Source: Paraglaciecola psychrophila 170 (GTDB taxonomy: Bacteria; Pseudomonadota; Gammaproteobacteria; Enterobacterales; Alteromonadaceae). Taken from it: a DNA stretch of 64,000 bases. The notes below the pieces were generated by a model. That model did no database searches. It worked only from the letters and a program-made list of their open reading frames with translations, and was not told the DNA's origin. The stretch is taken from contig NC_020514.1 in assembly GCF_000347635.1 (NCBI RefSeq), positions 3,844,001 to 3,908,000 of the forward strand, written 5' to 3'. The position numbers were made by a program, and so were the translations under genes. Shown in pieces: positions 30,018 through 40,042 of this stretch. The stretch's first letter is position 1, and each line of letters begins with the position of its first letter.

Positions 30018-32063
30018 ATGTTCACTAAATTATTGATTGCTAATCGCGGAGAGATTAGTTGCCGCATCATCAAAACAGCCAAACGTATGGGCATACTAAC
30101 CGTTGCTTTATATTCGGACGCTGACCAACATGCATTACATGTGGAGATGGCTGACGAAGCAGTGCATGTCGGCCCATCTCCCTCTAAAGACAGTTACCTG
30201 CAAGCCGAAAAAATTATTCAGATCGCCCTTAAAGTGGGTGCTGATGCGATCCATCCTGGTTATGGATTTTTATCAGAAAACGCCACATTTGCCAATTTGT
30301 GCGAACAAAATAATATTATATTTATCGGCCCTCCTGTCAGTGCTATTGAGGCTATGGGTTCAAAATCGGCAGCCAAAAATATAATGGAGCTTGCTAAGGT
30401 GCCATTAGTACCGGGTTACCATGGTAACGACCAAAGTGTCGATGGCTTAAAATCTCACGCAGACAAAATGGGCTACCCTGTATTGCTTAAAGCGGCTGCC
30501 GGCGGCGGCGGTAAAGGTATGCGCCAAGTATGGAAAAGTAGCGAATTTAATGATGCGTTAGCAGCCGCAAAACGTGAGGCGATGTCGAGCTTTAACGATG
30601 ATTTGATGTTAGTCGAAAAATACCTCACCGAACCTCGTCACGTTGAAATCCAAGTGTTCTGTGATAACTTTGGCGATGGAGTCTATTTGTTTGAGCGCGA
30701 TTGTTCAGTACAACGTCGCCATCAAAAAATCATTGAAGAAGCCCCTGCATTTGGAATGACCCCAGCACTTCGCAAGCAAATGGGCGAAACCGCATTAAAA
30801 GCGGCTAAAGCCATCAATTACGCCGGAGCTGGCACAGTAGAGTTTTTGTTAGACAGTGATGGGCAATTCTATTTTATGGAAATGAATACCCGTTTACAGG
30901 TCGAGCATCCCGTCACTGAAATGATCACTGGACAGGATTTAGTTGAATGGCAACTGCGAGTCGCCAACAACGAACCTTTACCATTGGCTCAGGATGCCCT
31001 AAAAATTAATGGTCATGCTTTTGAAGCAAGAATTTATGCTGAAGACCCAAGTAATGACTTTTTGCCCGCGACCGGCAGATTATCTCTTCTGCAACCACCG
31101 ATTGAGTCGAGGCATGTTCGCGTAGATACGGGTGTGGTTCAAGGTGATGAAGTATCTGTTTTTTATGATCCCATGATCGCAAAATTAATTGTTTGGGACG
31201 AAAACCGCGACAAAGCCCTAGCAAGATTAACCAAAGCATTAACCGAGTATCATATTGACGGTGTTGTCACTAATATTGAATTTTTATATAACTTAGCCAG
31301 CAGTGCCCCCTTTAAGGCTGAGCAAATTGACACTGGCTTTATAGAAAAAAATCATGACTTGTTACTGCTTAATGATAAACAAGATATTAAGGATTTATTA
31401 CCCATAGCTGTATTGTATTTGATGCTCAGTAGTCAACAAAACAGCGCGTCAGATGTTCAAGACCAATATTCACCTTGGTCGCTGAGTAATGCGTGGCGAG
31501 CGAATGAACAATACCTTCAAAACTTAGAATTGATGGTGGCAGACAAAACTTTCTCTGTACAAGTAAGTCAATCAGGAGCCGTCAGCCAATTAAAAGCTGG
31601 AAGTCAAACGGTGTTCCATATCAACGTCGACCAGCAATACTATCAGTGCGCAGGTGTGATTGAAAAAAACCAGCTCATATCCACCGTCAATGGTCACAAA
31701 ACTATCGCCAATGTTAACGCCCATCAAGATGGCCACTCGGTATTTTGTAATGGTAAGGTCATCCGTTTTAAATCATTACAGGCTGATATAGGTGCCACCC
31801 AAGACAATAATGCCGACGCGGGGTTTATCGCGCCTATGAACGGCACCGTTGTCGCTATTTTAGTCGAACCAGGCGAGCAAGTTGAGCTAGGTCAAACCTT
31901 GATGGTGATGGAAGCCATGAAAATGGAACACAGTCTAAAAGCCCCTGCCGCTGGAAGCGTCAGTGAATTTTATTTTAAGGCAGGTGAATTGGTAGATGGC
32001 GGTACCGAATTACTGGCTTTTCAAGCTGTTCAACCTAACAAAATTAAAAATGAGTCAGCCTAA
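30018..32063 (+). CDS. liuD: Methylcrotonyl-CoA carboxylase, biotin-carboxylase (alpha) subunit
   Basis: A 681-residue biotin-dependent subunit: biotin carboxylase domain (residues 1-450; LIANRGEISCRIIKTAKRMG, KAAAGGGGKGMRQVW, FMEMNTRLQVEHPVTEMITG), a middle BT-like domain, and a C-terminal biotinyl domain with MVMEAMKMEH, where the Lys carries biotin. It begins 12 bp after liuC with gga upstream, and its end overlaps liuE by 14 bp if the first liuE ATG is used. Confidence 0.95.
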   Translation: MFTKLLIANRGEISCRIIKTAKRMGILTVALYSDADQHALHVEMADEAVHVGPSPSKDSYLQAEKIIQIALKVGADAIHPGYGFLSENATFANLCEQNNIIFIGPPVSAIEAMGSKSAAKNIMELAKVPLVPGYHGNDQSVDGLKSHADKMGYPVLLKAAAGGGGKGMRQVWKSSEFNDALAAAKREAMSSFNDDLMLVEKYLTEPRHVEIQVFCDNFGDGVYLFERDCSVQRRHQKIIEEAPAFGMTPALRKQMGETALKAAKAINYAGAGTVEFLLDSDGQFYFMEMNTRLQVEHPVTEMITGQDLVEWQLRVANNEPLPLAQDALKINGHAFEARIYAEDPSNDFLPATGRLSLLQPPIESRHVRVDTGVVQGDEVSVFYDPMIAKLIVWDENRDKALARLTKALTEYHIDGVVTNIEFLYNLASSAPFKAEQIDTGFIEKNHDLLLLNDKQDIKDLLPIAVLYLMLSSQQNSASDVQDQYSPWSLSNAWRANEQYLQNLELMVADKTFSVQVSQSGAVSQLKAGSQTVFHINVDQQYYQCAGVIEKNQLISTVNGHKTIANVNAHQDGHSVFCNGKVIRFKSLQADIGATQDNNADAGFIAPMNGTVVAILVEPGEQVELGQTLMVMEAMKMEHSLKAPAAGSVSEFYFKAGELVDGGTELLAFQAVQPNKIKNESA

Positions 32064-32958
32064 AATGTTACCTAAGTCAGTCAAAGTAGTCGAGGTAGGC
32101 CCAAGAGATGGCCTCCAAAATGAGTCAGGGATAGTGCCCCTTGCCGCTAAAGTTGCGTTGGTCGAACAGTTAGCTGACGCAGGTTGTAGCGTAATAGAAA
32201 CCGGTAGTTTTGTCTCGCCTAAGTGGGTGCCACAAATGGCTGATAGCGCTGCCGTGTTTCAGCAAATTAAACGGCAAACTAAAGTTCGTTATACTGCGCT
32301 AACTCCAAATTTACGTGGTTTAGAGGCCGCAATCGAAGTACAAGTTGACGAAGTGGCTATTTTTGGTGCCGCATCAGAAACCTTCTCGCAAAAGAATATC
32401 AACTGCTCTATCGCCGAAAGTCTTGAGCGCTTTATGCCTGTGATGGAGTTAGCACAAAAACATCAACTTCCGGTTCGAGGTTATGTATCTTGTGTCTTAG
32501 GTTGTCCTTATGAGGGCTATATTGATCCTCAAAAAGTTGCACAAGTGAGTCAACAGTTAATAGCAATGGGTTGCTATGAAATATCCCTAGGCGATACTAT
32601 TGGTACTGGTACTCCAGTAAAAACCCAACAGATGTTAGAAGCCGTATTAGAAAATATCCCAGAAGGTAAACTAGCTGTGCATTTTCATGATACCTTCGGC
32701 CAAGCGTTGGTGAATATATTGATTGCCCTGCAACAAGGTATCTCTGTGGTAGATAGCGCAGTCTCGGGTTTAGGTGGTTGTCCTTATGCAAAAGGTGCTT
32801 CTGGCAATGTCGCCACGGAAGATTTAATCTATATGCTTGATGGTATGAACATCGAAACGGGCATTGATCTTAAAAAGCTTACTCATGCTGGACTCAACAT
32901 GATGCAAGTTTTAGGCAGACAATCAAACTCCAAGGTAGCTCTGGCCATAACAGCATAA
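32050..32958 (+). CDS. liuE: Hydroxymethylglutaryl-CoA lyase
   Basis: TIM-barrel lyase that splits HMG-CoA to acetoacetate and acetyl-CoA, ending the pathway. VVEVGPRDGLQNE holds the catalytic Arg and metal Asp, HFHDTFGQALVNI the metal His residues, and GLGGCPYAKGASGNVATED the flexible loop with the catalytic Cys. Start candidates are ATG at 32050 (302 residues) and at 32065; neither has a strong ribosome site, consistent with coupling to liuD. Confidence 0.94.
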   Translation: MSQPKMLPKSVKVVEVGPRDGLQNESGIVPLAAKVALVEQLADAGCSVIETGSFVSPKWVPQMADSAAVFQQIKRQTKVRYTALTPNLRGLEAAIEVQVDEVAIFGAASETFSQKNINCSIAESLERFMPVMELAQKHQLPVRGYVSCVLGCPYEGYIDPQKVAQVSQQLIAMGCYEISLGDTIGTGTPVKTQQMLEAVLENIPEGKLAVHFHDTFGQALVNILIALQQGISVVDSAVSGLGGCPYAKGASGNVATEDLIYMLDGMNIETGIDLKKLTHAGLNMMQVLGRQSNSKVALAITA

Positions 32959-32968
32959 GGAAAATTTT

Positions 32969-33226
32969 TTGACTCAACGAAACGCATCTCGTCCCCCACT
33001 ACCTGCAAATGTCAGAGTGATGATTGCATTAACCGCATCACCTACTCTGCTGGTGGTGGGTATGTTACTTTACACCTTATTTTTTGATGGTTGGCGCAGT
33101 GTTTCTGTCAGCATGATCATCTTTTCAATGCTCAGCGTTTTAGCTTACTACGTGGTTATCAGTGGTCACCCACCGCGCCTTTCTATAAAAAAGCGTGATA
33201 AAAAAGATGATAAAACAATAAACTAG
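32969..33226 (+). CDS. Small two-TM membrane protein
   Basis: An 85-residue protein with two TM helices (about residues 17-38 and 45-66) and a Lys-rich C-terminal tail. The start is a TTG with taagga seven bases upstream. It is 10 bp after liuE, so it is likely read from the liu operon, but no family is recognised and a metabolic role is doubtful. A frame-broken lgt homologue follows. Confidence 0.6.
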   Translation: MTQRNASRPPLPANVRVMIALTASPTLLVVGMLLYTLFFDGWRSVSVSMIIFSMLSVLAYYVVISGHPPRLSIKKRDKKDDKTIN

Positions 33227-33301
33227 CACCTGTTTGAAAAATCATTCGGGTACAATATAGGTACCTCTTTAAGTAACACAAATAGCAGTAAGGTAGGTTG
33301 A

Positions 33302-34085
33302 ATGGAATTTTTTACTTGGGACGTTAACCCAGTATTAATTGAATTTTTTTGGATTAAAAATACATTGGTACGGCGCCCTATTTGCGACGGCTATTTTAGC
33401 CGGTTTGCAAGTCATGAAATGGATATTCCAACAAGAAAAAATCAAACTAGAATTACTTGATTCACTTCTTATGTATTGTGTTTTCGGCATCATTGTAGGT
33501 GCCAGACTCGGACATTGTTTATTTTATGACCCAGAATTTTACCTCAGTAATCCACTGAAAATATTAGCTATATGGGAGGGAGGTCTTGCCAGCCATGGTG
33601 GTGGTTTAGGGGTGATCCTGGCGGTATATTTTTTCCAAAGAAAATATAAAGTTGGGTACTTGTGGTTATTAGACAGGCTCGCCATTGCGACAGCATTATT
33701 TGGTTTCTTTGTCCGTTTTGCTAATTTTATGAATTCTGAGATTATTGGTATTCAGACTAATGTGCCTTGGGCTGTGGTTTTTGCGAGGATTGACCTAATG
33801 CCAAGGCATCCAGCTCAGCTTTATGAGTCCTTGTCTTACTTGAGCATATTTATAGCTTTACTATTATTGTATCGCTTTTCAAACATCAAAAATCAAGCAG
33901 GCGCACTATTTGGTGCATTTTTATGTTTGGTCTTTACCGCAAGATTTGGTATTGAGTTCATAAAAGTAAAACAATCCGCATACACGGGTGAGCTTTGGTT
34001 AAATACGGGACAAGCTTTGAGTATTCCGTTTTTTGTAGTAGGCATAGTACTGTTGTTACAAGCTTGGAAGAAAGGTCGCAGTTAA
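33302..34085 (+). CDS. lgt: Prolipoprotein diacylglyceryl transferase, frame broken near the start
   Basis: Inner-membrane enzyme that adds diacylglycerol to the lipobox Cys. The ATG at 33302 (aggtagg upstream) begins MEFFTWDVNPVLIEFF; the homologous continuation GLKIHWYGALFA lies in another frame, from about 33350 on. The change occurs in the T7 run 33344-33350, and one T fewer would join the frames. Key motifs follow intact: GARLGHCLFYDP, EGGLASHGGGLG, RFANFMNSEIIG and RHPAQLYE, then RFGIEF. The total is about 260 residues, as in Lgt. It is not beside thyA, so it could be a second copy; a sequencing error is the simplest explanation of the break. Confidence 0.8.
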
Positions 34086-34258
34086 ATTGCAACCATCCCG
34101 TTGATTATCTGCAGATGAATGGGTGTGCACTTTATGCCGCCTGTGCTTGAGTTTAAACTGAAGCAGCAACAAATTAATTGTTAAGCCTTATCATGCATTT
34201 CATTTTTGACTAACATCGAAAAGGTATGGATTGCTGATATTGCTTGCAAGCTATTAGT

Positions 34259-34672
34259 TTACCTAATTTGGGCGGCGCTGAGTTTTTGTTCTAACCACCA
34301 AGTTGCTTCTTTTTTATCGGAGAAAAAGCAGAAAGTGTCACCCGCGTTAGTATGTATCTCACCCAAATGGCGTTTAGCAAACTCTGGTGAGTTAGACTCG
34401 CCAACTAAAATGGCACTAGCAACACTAACGTTGCGGCGCTCATTTTTGATTGTTTCTACTATATAGCTTGCAGCATCTGGAACATAAATAGGGTCACCGT
34501 GTAATATAATTAACACAGCCCAAGGGCTACCATATAATGTGTTAATGAAAGGCTCAAAACACCCATACGCGTCTTTAACTGCTTCTATATTCCAAGGTCC
34601 ACAACCTTCAATTAATAGAATTCTATCTTGAACATGTAAATCAAGACTTCCATGCACTGTAAAATGTCCCAT
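34259..34672 (-). CDS. Conserved small protein, STAS-like fold suspected
   Basis: A 137-residue soluble protein beginning MGHFTVHGSLDL. The pattern of a short N-terminal strand pair, then LLIEGCGPWNIEAVKDAY and GSPWAVLIILHGDPIYVPDA, resembles small SpoIIAA/STAS-like proteins in marine gammaproteobacteria, but no named family is certain. The ATG at 34672 has ggtggtgaa directly upstream; a GTG at 34687 is possible. No operon partner: flanked by lgt (convergent) and a 505-bp spacer. Confidence 0.55.
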   Translation of the reverse strand: MGHFTVHGSLDLHVQDRILLIEGCGPWNIEAVKDAYGCFEPFINTLYGSPWAVLIILHGDPIYVPDAASYIVETIKNERRNVSVASAILVGESNSPEFAKRHLGEIHTNAGDTFCFFSDKKEATWWLEQKLSAAQIR

Positions 34673-35177
34673 TTCACCACCCTTCACATCATCTACTGAT
34701 ATCTTATGATTTTTATGACCGTTAAATTGCTATAATCAACATTATATTTAACTCATAAACGGCAGATAATTCAAGTCGTATGGTAAAATATTTTACTCGT
34801 TATTAAACAAGAATTTTTTAATATGTGCTATTAACTAACCTTAAACTTATACTGAGATTATCGGTATATTCGAAATAGAGCATGTCTACTCAATACCCTC
34901 CTGTATATTCAGCATAGGTAAAGTAAACGTTTTAAGTGCATAGACCAACTCAATATGAAGATTTGCTTAAAGTCTGAAATAATAACTTTAAACGCTTATG
35001 CTTAACCAGCTTTGACCCATTATTGTATGCAACTTATAATTTCAACAAAATTTATATATCTGTATTCCCTCAAATAGTGCTGATTGAATTTACTTAACCA
35101 TCGTGTAAACTCGATCACATGGTGAGTGAAATTAAATACAATCTAACGTTATGTTAACTGGACAGGAGTAAGGATTT
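34673..35177. other. Spacer upstream of glgC
   Basis: About 500 bp, very AT-rich. It holds the glgC promoter near 35012-35040 and a leader of about 130 bases. Nothing else is recognised, and no known riboswitch pattern is visible in the leader. Confidence 0.6.
35012..35040 (+). promoter_or_regulatory. Sigma-70 promoter of glgC
   Basis: TTGACC (35012-35017) and TATAAT (35035-35040) are separated by 17 bp, placing the start of transcription near 35047 and giving an untranslated leader of about 130 bases. Confidence 0.6.
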
Positions 35178-36440
35178 ATGGCGAACCAACCGTCTCGTTA
35201 TATCAGTAATTTAACACGCAAAACCTACGCACTAATTTTGGCCGGGGGGAGAGGTTCAAGACTCTATGAACTAACTAATTGGCGAGCAAAACCGGCATTA
35301 TATTTTGGTGGTAAGTTTCGTATTATCGATTTTCCATTATCAAATTGTATTAATTCAGGGATCCGCAATGTGGGGGTGGTGACCCAGTACAAATCTCACT
35401 CACTGATCAGGCATTTGGTAAGAGGCTGGGGACATTTTAAGAAAGAATTAGGCGAGTCAGTTGAAATTCTTCCTGCATCACAACGCTTTTCAGATAATTG
35501 GTATGAAGGCACAGCGGATGCAGTTTTTCAAAACATCGATATTATCCGTGACGAATTGCCTAAATATGTATTGGTATTATCAGGTGACCATATCTATAAA
35601 ATGGACTATGGTAATTTAATTGCGCAACACGTCGAATCTGGAGCCAAAATGACAGTTAGCTGTATGCCAGTTCCGTTAGAAGAAGCCGCTGGGCAATTTG
35701 GCGTCATGTCAGTCGATGAAAATTTAAAAATTAATGGTTTTGAAGAAAAACCTGAGAATCCAACTCCTTTGCCTAACGATCCAACAAAATGTCTCGCTTC
35801 TATGGGTAATTATGTATTTGATACAGATTTTTTGTTTGATCAGTTAAAAACAGATTCCGAAACATCTGGATCAGATCGTGACTTTGGAAAAGACATTATT
35901 CCTTCCATCATTGAAGAAGGAGCAGTTTATGCTTACGAATTTAAAGGTGATGATGATACCGTGGCCTATTGGCGAGATGTAGGTACCTTAGATTCATTCT
36001 GGCAAGCCAATATGGAATTAGTGGAGCCAGTTCCTGCACTCAACTTATATGATAAAAAATGGCCCATTTGGACCTATCAAGAACAATTACCTCCTGCAAA
36101 GTTTGTATGGGAAGAAGATAATCGCAGAGGTACAGCCATTAATTCAGTGGTTTCTGGTGGCTGTATTATTTCTGGGGCAACGTTACGCCGTAGTCTATGC
36201 TTTTCTAATGTTAGGGTGCATTCATACAGCGAAGTAGAAGACTCTGTATTATTGCCAGACGTTGAAGTTGAGCGTCATTGCCGTATACGTAAAGCTATTA
36301 TTGACCGAGGCTGTGTGATATCCGAGGGCACAATTATAGGCCATAGTCGCGAAGATGATTTAGCAAGAGGTTTCAGAGTGACAGAGAAGGGCGTTGTGTT
36401 GGTGACACGGGAAATGTTGGGGTTAAAAGTAGGATACTAA
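35178..36440 (+). CDS. glgC: Glucose-1-phosphate adenylyltransferase
   Basis: Makes ADP-glucose for glycogen synthesis. The 420-residue protein shows [16 protein letters not shown] (nucleotide-binding loop), [42 protein letters not shown] and FEEKPENP, then the C-terminal left-handed beta-helix with RAxxxRGxxI-like repeats ([20 protein letters not shown]). aggag precedes the ATG. It stands alone, with no other glg gene in the window, and has its own promoter and terminator. Confidence 0.95.
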   Translation: MANQPSRYISNLTRKTYALILAGGRGSRLYELTNWRAKPALYFGGKFRIIDFPLSNCINSGIRNVGVVTQYKSHSLIRHLVRGWGHFKKELGESVEILPASQRFSDNWYEGTADAVFQNIDIIRDELPKYVLVLSGDHIYKMDYGNLIAQHVESGAKMTVSCMPVPLEEAAGQFGVMSVDENLKINGFEEKPENPTPLPNDPTKCLASMGNYVFDTDFLFDQLKTDSETSGSDRDFGKDIIPSIIEEGAVYAYEFKGDDDTVAYWRDVGTLDSFWQANMELVEPVPALNLYDKKWPIWTYQEQLPPAKFVWEEDNRRGTAINSVVSGGCIISGATLRRSLCFSNVRVHSYSEVEDSVLLPDVEVERHCRIRKAIIDRGCVISEGTIIGHSREDDLARGFRVTEKGVVLVTREMLGLKVGY

Positions 36441-36468
36441 TTATCAACAACCTGCCTAGTTATTATAG

Positions 36469-36491
36469 AGCCGCTTAAACCGCGGCTTTTT
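36469..36491. terminator. Terminator between glgC and the convergent hydrolase
   Basis: agccgc (36469-36474) pairs with gcggct (36482-36487) over a seven-base loop and is followed by five T on the plus strand, 29 bp after the glgC stop. Confidence 0.8.
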
Positions 36492-37308
36492 ATTGTTCGG
36501 TGTTGAGTTTTTCCCATAGTCGTATTCTGTCAGTAATAATTTTTGCTACTAGCTGTGGCCTTTCCAAAGGGAACATATGCCCAGCATCTTCGATGATTTG
36601 ATGCTCAATATTAACCTTTTTAACAAAGGTACCCAAAAGTGATGGAATACAGACATCACTACGATTCCCTGTAACCAATAAGCCAGGCACCGACAGGCGA
36701 TTATAGTATTGATTGATATTATGCGGCACATTGCGATAAATACTGGCTTCAATCTGCGCATCAAAATTAAGTTGTAATTTTCCATCCAGCTCATCAATGG
36801 CAGCTGACACGTAATCTTGGATACATTCCAATTGAAAGTTTTTAAATAACGCTTTTGCTTTAAAATAAGCGACTAAGTCAGTGCCTAAAGGCCAGCTTTG
36901 GCATCGTACTTTGGCTTTACCCGCGGGTGAAAATTTATCAATTAATGGGGAATATTTGAGGAGTTTGAATACGATCCTAGACAGACCAGAAGCAATGGGA
37001 GGATCAAGCATTATGACCCCTTTGATGATATCAGGCCTTTCACAGGCAGCGATAAAAGAAATTACAGCCCCCATTGAATGCCCCACTAAATAAATAGGTT
37101 CCGCTACCTTGTAGGCTAAATGATCGATTAGCTCTGCAACTTGATTGCTTAAGTTTGCATTAACTGGATAGCGTTCTGAGTGTGCAAACTTAGTTAATGC
37201 ATGTAACTCAAAGTCATCAGGGAAATGCTTGAACAGCTGATGATAACTGGCGGCAGGAAACCCATTAGCATGAGCAAAGTGAAGCTTGATTTTTGTTGGT
37301 ATCGTCAT
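36490..37308 (-). CDS. Alpha/beta hydrolase
   Basis: A 272-residue cytosolic alpha/beta hydrolase. FAHANGFPAASY is the oxyanion-loop region, YLVGHSMGAVISF holds the nucleophile Ser (about residue 98), LLVTGNRSDVCIP the acid region, and IEDAGHMFPLERP the catalytic His. Between strands 6 and 7 there is a helical cap. The HANGFP start is shared with a group of serine hydrolases of unknown substrate. It is monocistronic with ATG at 37308. Confidence 0.82.
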   Translation of the reverse strand: MTIPTKIKLHFAHANGFPAASYHQLFKHFPDDFELHALTKFAHSERYPVNANLSNQVAELIDHLAYKVAEPIYLVGHSMGAVISFIAACERPDIIKGVIMLDPPIASGLSRIVFKLLKYSPLIDKFSPAGKAKVRCQSWPLGTDLVAYFKAKALFKNFQLECIQDYVSAAIDELDGKLQLNFDAQIEASIYRNVPHNINQYYNRLSVPGLLVTGNRSDVCIPSLLGTFVKKVNIEHQIIEDAGHMFPLERPQLVAKIITDRIRLWEKLNTEQ

Positions 37309-37653
37309 CTTAAACCTGTTGTTTGGGTTGAAATGCGGGCATACATAGGTGTGTATTTACCTTGGGTATGTTTTTGCGGGCATCATGCTCTGCCAACCTT
37401 TAAATACGAGTTAAAATAAGTGAGGTTACTTTGCAAAGACGCGAAAACCATCCTATGAACAACACACACCACACGCTAACTCCTAATAAATTGAACCAAA
37501 TACCTTAAATCCTAAATAATTGACCGTTCTATAGCTACCATTTAAGGATTATTTATATAATTTTAGTCTCGCTACTATGATTTATATATCAAAATTCAAG
37601 CATTGGGACCCAATATACATAACAAAACAGCAACTTATATTGACTCGTAATGA
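37309..37653. other. Spacer between two minus-strand genes
   Basis: About 345 bp, AT-rich, upstream of the alpha/beta hydrolase and downstream of the MFS gene. No RNA gene or terminator was recognised. A 64-codon plus-strand frame at 37225-37419 has no ribosome site or homology and is discounted. Confidence 0.5.
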
Positions 37654-38976
37654 CTAGCCGTTGCGGATTTCAGCGTCTTTCCAATCTCTTGGTATGTGCT
37701 TTGCCGTCCAGAAGAAAGCAATAATCGACATTATATAAGGTACTGCTAGCCAAGATAATGACAATCTTAACGATTCAACTTCACCGTGCTGCTCGGTGTA
37801 AAAGTTACTCAACACGCCAATAAAAGTGGGACCGCCACCTAAAGCTATAATATTCAATACAAAGAAGAATAGCGCGGTAGACATCGCTCTTACTTTTACC
37901 GGTGCTAAAGTTTGTGCCAGTGCGAAAGAAGGTCCTAAATAGAATCCACTGGTAAACAATAAAATAGTCACTAACGTTATTGAAAATTCAAGTGATTCGA
38001 CTTGCAATGAAAAGTAATAAGCAGGGGCACCTACAACTAAGGCTAATGCAGGTACTAACCCATAAGCCCTTCTGTTAGTTTTACCCCATTTGTCGACTAA
38101 TACCCCACCAAGCCAAACACCGCCAGCGTATGCAGTACCATTTATGACGCCTAATATAATGAGAAATTGTGTGATGTCTAAACCTGCATGAGCGCGCACA
38201 TAAAAGTCGATCATCCAAGTAGATATGGCGTAGTTGCCAAAAGAACCAAAGGAAATAGCAAAACACATTCCCCACCACGATTTAATCGATAACAATGCTT
38301 TAATAGATTGCCATGATTTGCCTTGAGCCGAGGTTGTTTGCATATTACCGCTACGTGCAGGCTCTTTAACCGTAAGCTTGAGTAAAATCGCTAATCCCAC
38401 TCCTGGTAAACCCACCGCAATCATAACGATGCGCCAGTCTGCATCACCACCTTTGAGAAAAAATGCGGACGCAAAAAACGCCAACATAATACCAAAAGGG
38501 ATACCCAAAGAATAAATAGCTAAGGCTCCTGCACGTTTTTCCTTAGGAAATAAATCAGAAATTATCGAGTGTGAAGGAGGGCTGCCACCAGCCTCACCAA
38601 TACCCACACCGATGCGAGCTAGAGCAAGTTGCGTGAAACTGCCAGCTAACCCTGATGCAGCTGTAAAACCACTCCAGAGAGTAAGAGAGATGGCGACTAT
38701 ATTGATCCGACTGTAGCGGTCAGCGAGCCAAGCGATTGGAATTCCGAGTACAGTATATAACAACGCAAAGTATATGCCTTTGAGCCAGCCTAACTGCGCA
38801 TCATCTAATCCCAAATCAGCCTTAATAAAAGGTGACAGAATACCAATTATTTGACGATCAATAAAATTAAATGCATAAATCAGGGTTAATACGAACAACA
38901 CATAATTTCGATAGCCATTCGATACGGCTGGAGGAACGTCTACGGATTCACTACTTTTTGTGTCGCAACTTGCCAT
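37654..38976 (-). CDS. MFS transporter, spinster-like
   Basis: A 440-residue inner-membrane carrier with 12 predicted TM helices. The start YRNYVLFVLTLIYAFNFIDR, the loop LADRYSRINIVAISLTLWS (motif A), the block RIGVGIGEAGGSPPSHSIIS and KEKRAGALAIYSLGIPFG are typical of the spinster-like MFS group found beside catabolic genes in marine and sphingomonad bacteria. The substrate is unknown. The hotdog thioesterase gene starts divergently 215 bp away. Confidence 0.85.
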   Translation of the reverse strand: MASCDTKSSESVDVPPAVSNGYRNYVLFVLTLIYAFNFIDRQIIGILSPFIKADLGLDDAQLGWLKGIYFALLYTVLGIPIAWLADRYSRINIVAISLTLWSGFTAASGLAGSFTQLALARIGVGIGEAGGSPPSHSIISDLFPKEKRAGALAIYSLGIPFGIMLAFFASAFFLKGGDADWRIVMIAVGLPGVGLAILLKLTVKEPARSGNMQTTSAQGKSWQSIKALLSIKSWWGMCFAISFGSFGNYAISTWMIDFYVRAHAGLDITQFLIILGVINGTAYAGGVWLGGVLVDKWGKTNRRAYGLVPALALVVGAPAYYFSLQVESLEFSITLVTILLFTSGFYLGPSFALAQTLAPVKVRAMSTALFFFVLNIIALGGGPTFIGVLSNFYTEQHGEVESLRLSLSWLAVPYIMSIIAFFWTAKHIPRDWKDAEIRNG

Positions 38977-39191
38977 ATGTCAATCCTAGGAAATACCATT
39001 CTAATTGGCTTATGTTACGGCTGCAAACTTGGTATTTACAAGCTAAACTGTAAATCTTTTGTAATTATAACAGATAGTTATGACAAACCATAAAGACATG
39101 AAATCATCTAATGACTCGCAAACATTATGATCGGAAATTAAGTGCAGACTTATTATCTAGTCATAATCAATTAAACGGAGCCACAGTAATT

Positions 39192-40001
39192 ATGCATATT
39201 GATACGTTGCTAAATTCAGTCAAACAGCAAGCAGAATTAAATATTAACGATATCAAGCTATCAGTCTCTAGCGGTTGGGAACAAGGCCGAACACTTTATG
39301 GTGGTATTTCAGCCTCTTTAGTCTATCAAGCAATGCGTGAAGCTGTTGACTCTGAAAAGGTAATGCGTTCGCTTAGCACCAACTTTATAGGTCCTATAGA
39401 AGCAGGTTCAGATTTCAGCATCATTGTTGAGGTTCTAAGGGAAGGTAAAAATGTGACTCAGGTGGTTGGACGAGTTTTGCAAGACAACAAAGTGGCACTG
39501 ATGAGCCAAGCAAGCTTTGGTATTCCGCGGCAGTCTAAAGTTAATGTGTCAGATCCACTACAACACAAAATGGACTATCCAGAAAAGCCTAATTTCATGC
39601 CACAGATCCCTAAAGTGACACCTAAATTTTTAGGTCATTTTGATTTATCAAAAAATAAAGGGGGATGGCCATTTACGGGTACAAAGGAAAGTGCCGTACA
39701 CGGATGGATGCGTTTTAAAGAACAGCCAAGTGTCTTTTCTGACGCGCATTTAATTGCTTTAATTGATATCTGGCCCCCCACAGTGTTACAAATATTATGC
39801 TCGCCTGCCATGGCCAGTACTATGAGTTGGAATTTAGAATTTATTCATCCGCATCAGAAAGTCTCGGGAGTTGATTGGTTTGCTTATCAAGCACAAACTA
39901 GACAGGCAGCTGATGGATATGCGCATACAGAAGCCAATATCTGGGATAAGAATGGTACGTTAGTCGCTATTAGTAGGCAGGTAGTCGCAGTATTTGCCTA
40001 A
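39192..40001 (+). CDS. Acyl-CoA thioesterase family protein (double hotdog)
   Basis: A 269-residue protein resembling TesB-type double-hotdog thioesterases. The first hotdog contains WEQGRTLYGGISASLVYQAM and SLSTNFIGPIEAG; the second contains LALIDIWPPTVLQ-like sequence (LIALIDIWPPTVLQILCSPA) and ends GTLVAISRQVVAVFA. The ATG at 39192 begins at the usual N-terminus, with cggag 12 bases upstream; an ATG at 39111 would add 27 residues. The substrate is probably a short or medium acyl-CoA. Divergent from the MFS gene. Confidence 0.75.
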   Translation: MHIDTLLNSVKQQAELNINDIKLSVSSGWEQGRTLYGGISASLVYQAMREAVDSEKVMRSLSTNFIGPIEAGSDFSIIVEVLREGKNVTQVVGRVLQDNKVALMSQASFGIPRQSKVNVSDPLQHKMDYPEKPNFMPQIPKVTPKFLGHFDLSKNKGGWPFTGTKESAVHGWMRFKEQPSVFSDAHLIALIDIWPPTVLQILCSPAMASTMSWNLEFIHPHQKVSGVDWFAYQAQTRQAADGYAHTEANIWDKNGTLVAISRQVVAVFA

Positions 40002-40042
40002 TTTCAACGGCTAAGATACCAAACAGATAACCTGGAAACTCT

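Noticed and set aside
37225..37419. 64-codon plus-strand frame near the alpha/beta hydrolase start
   Set aside because: Half overlaps the hydrolase antisense; no ribosome site and no homology.
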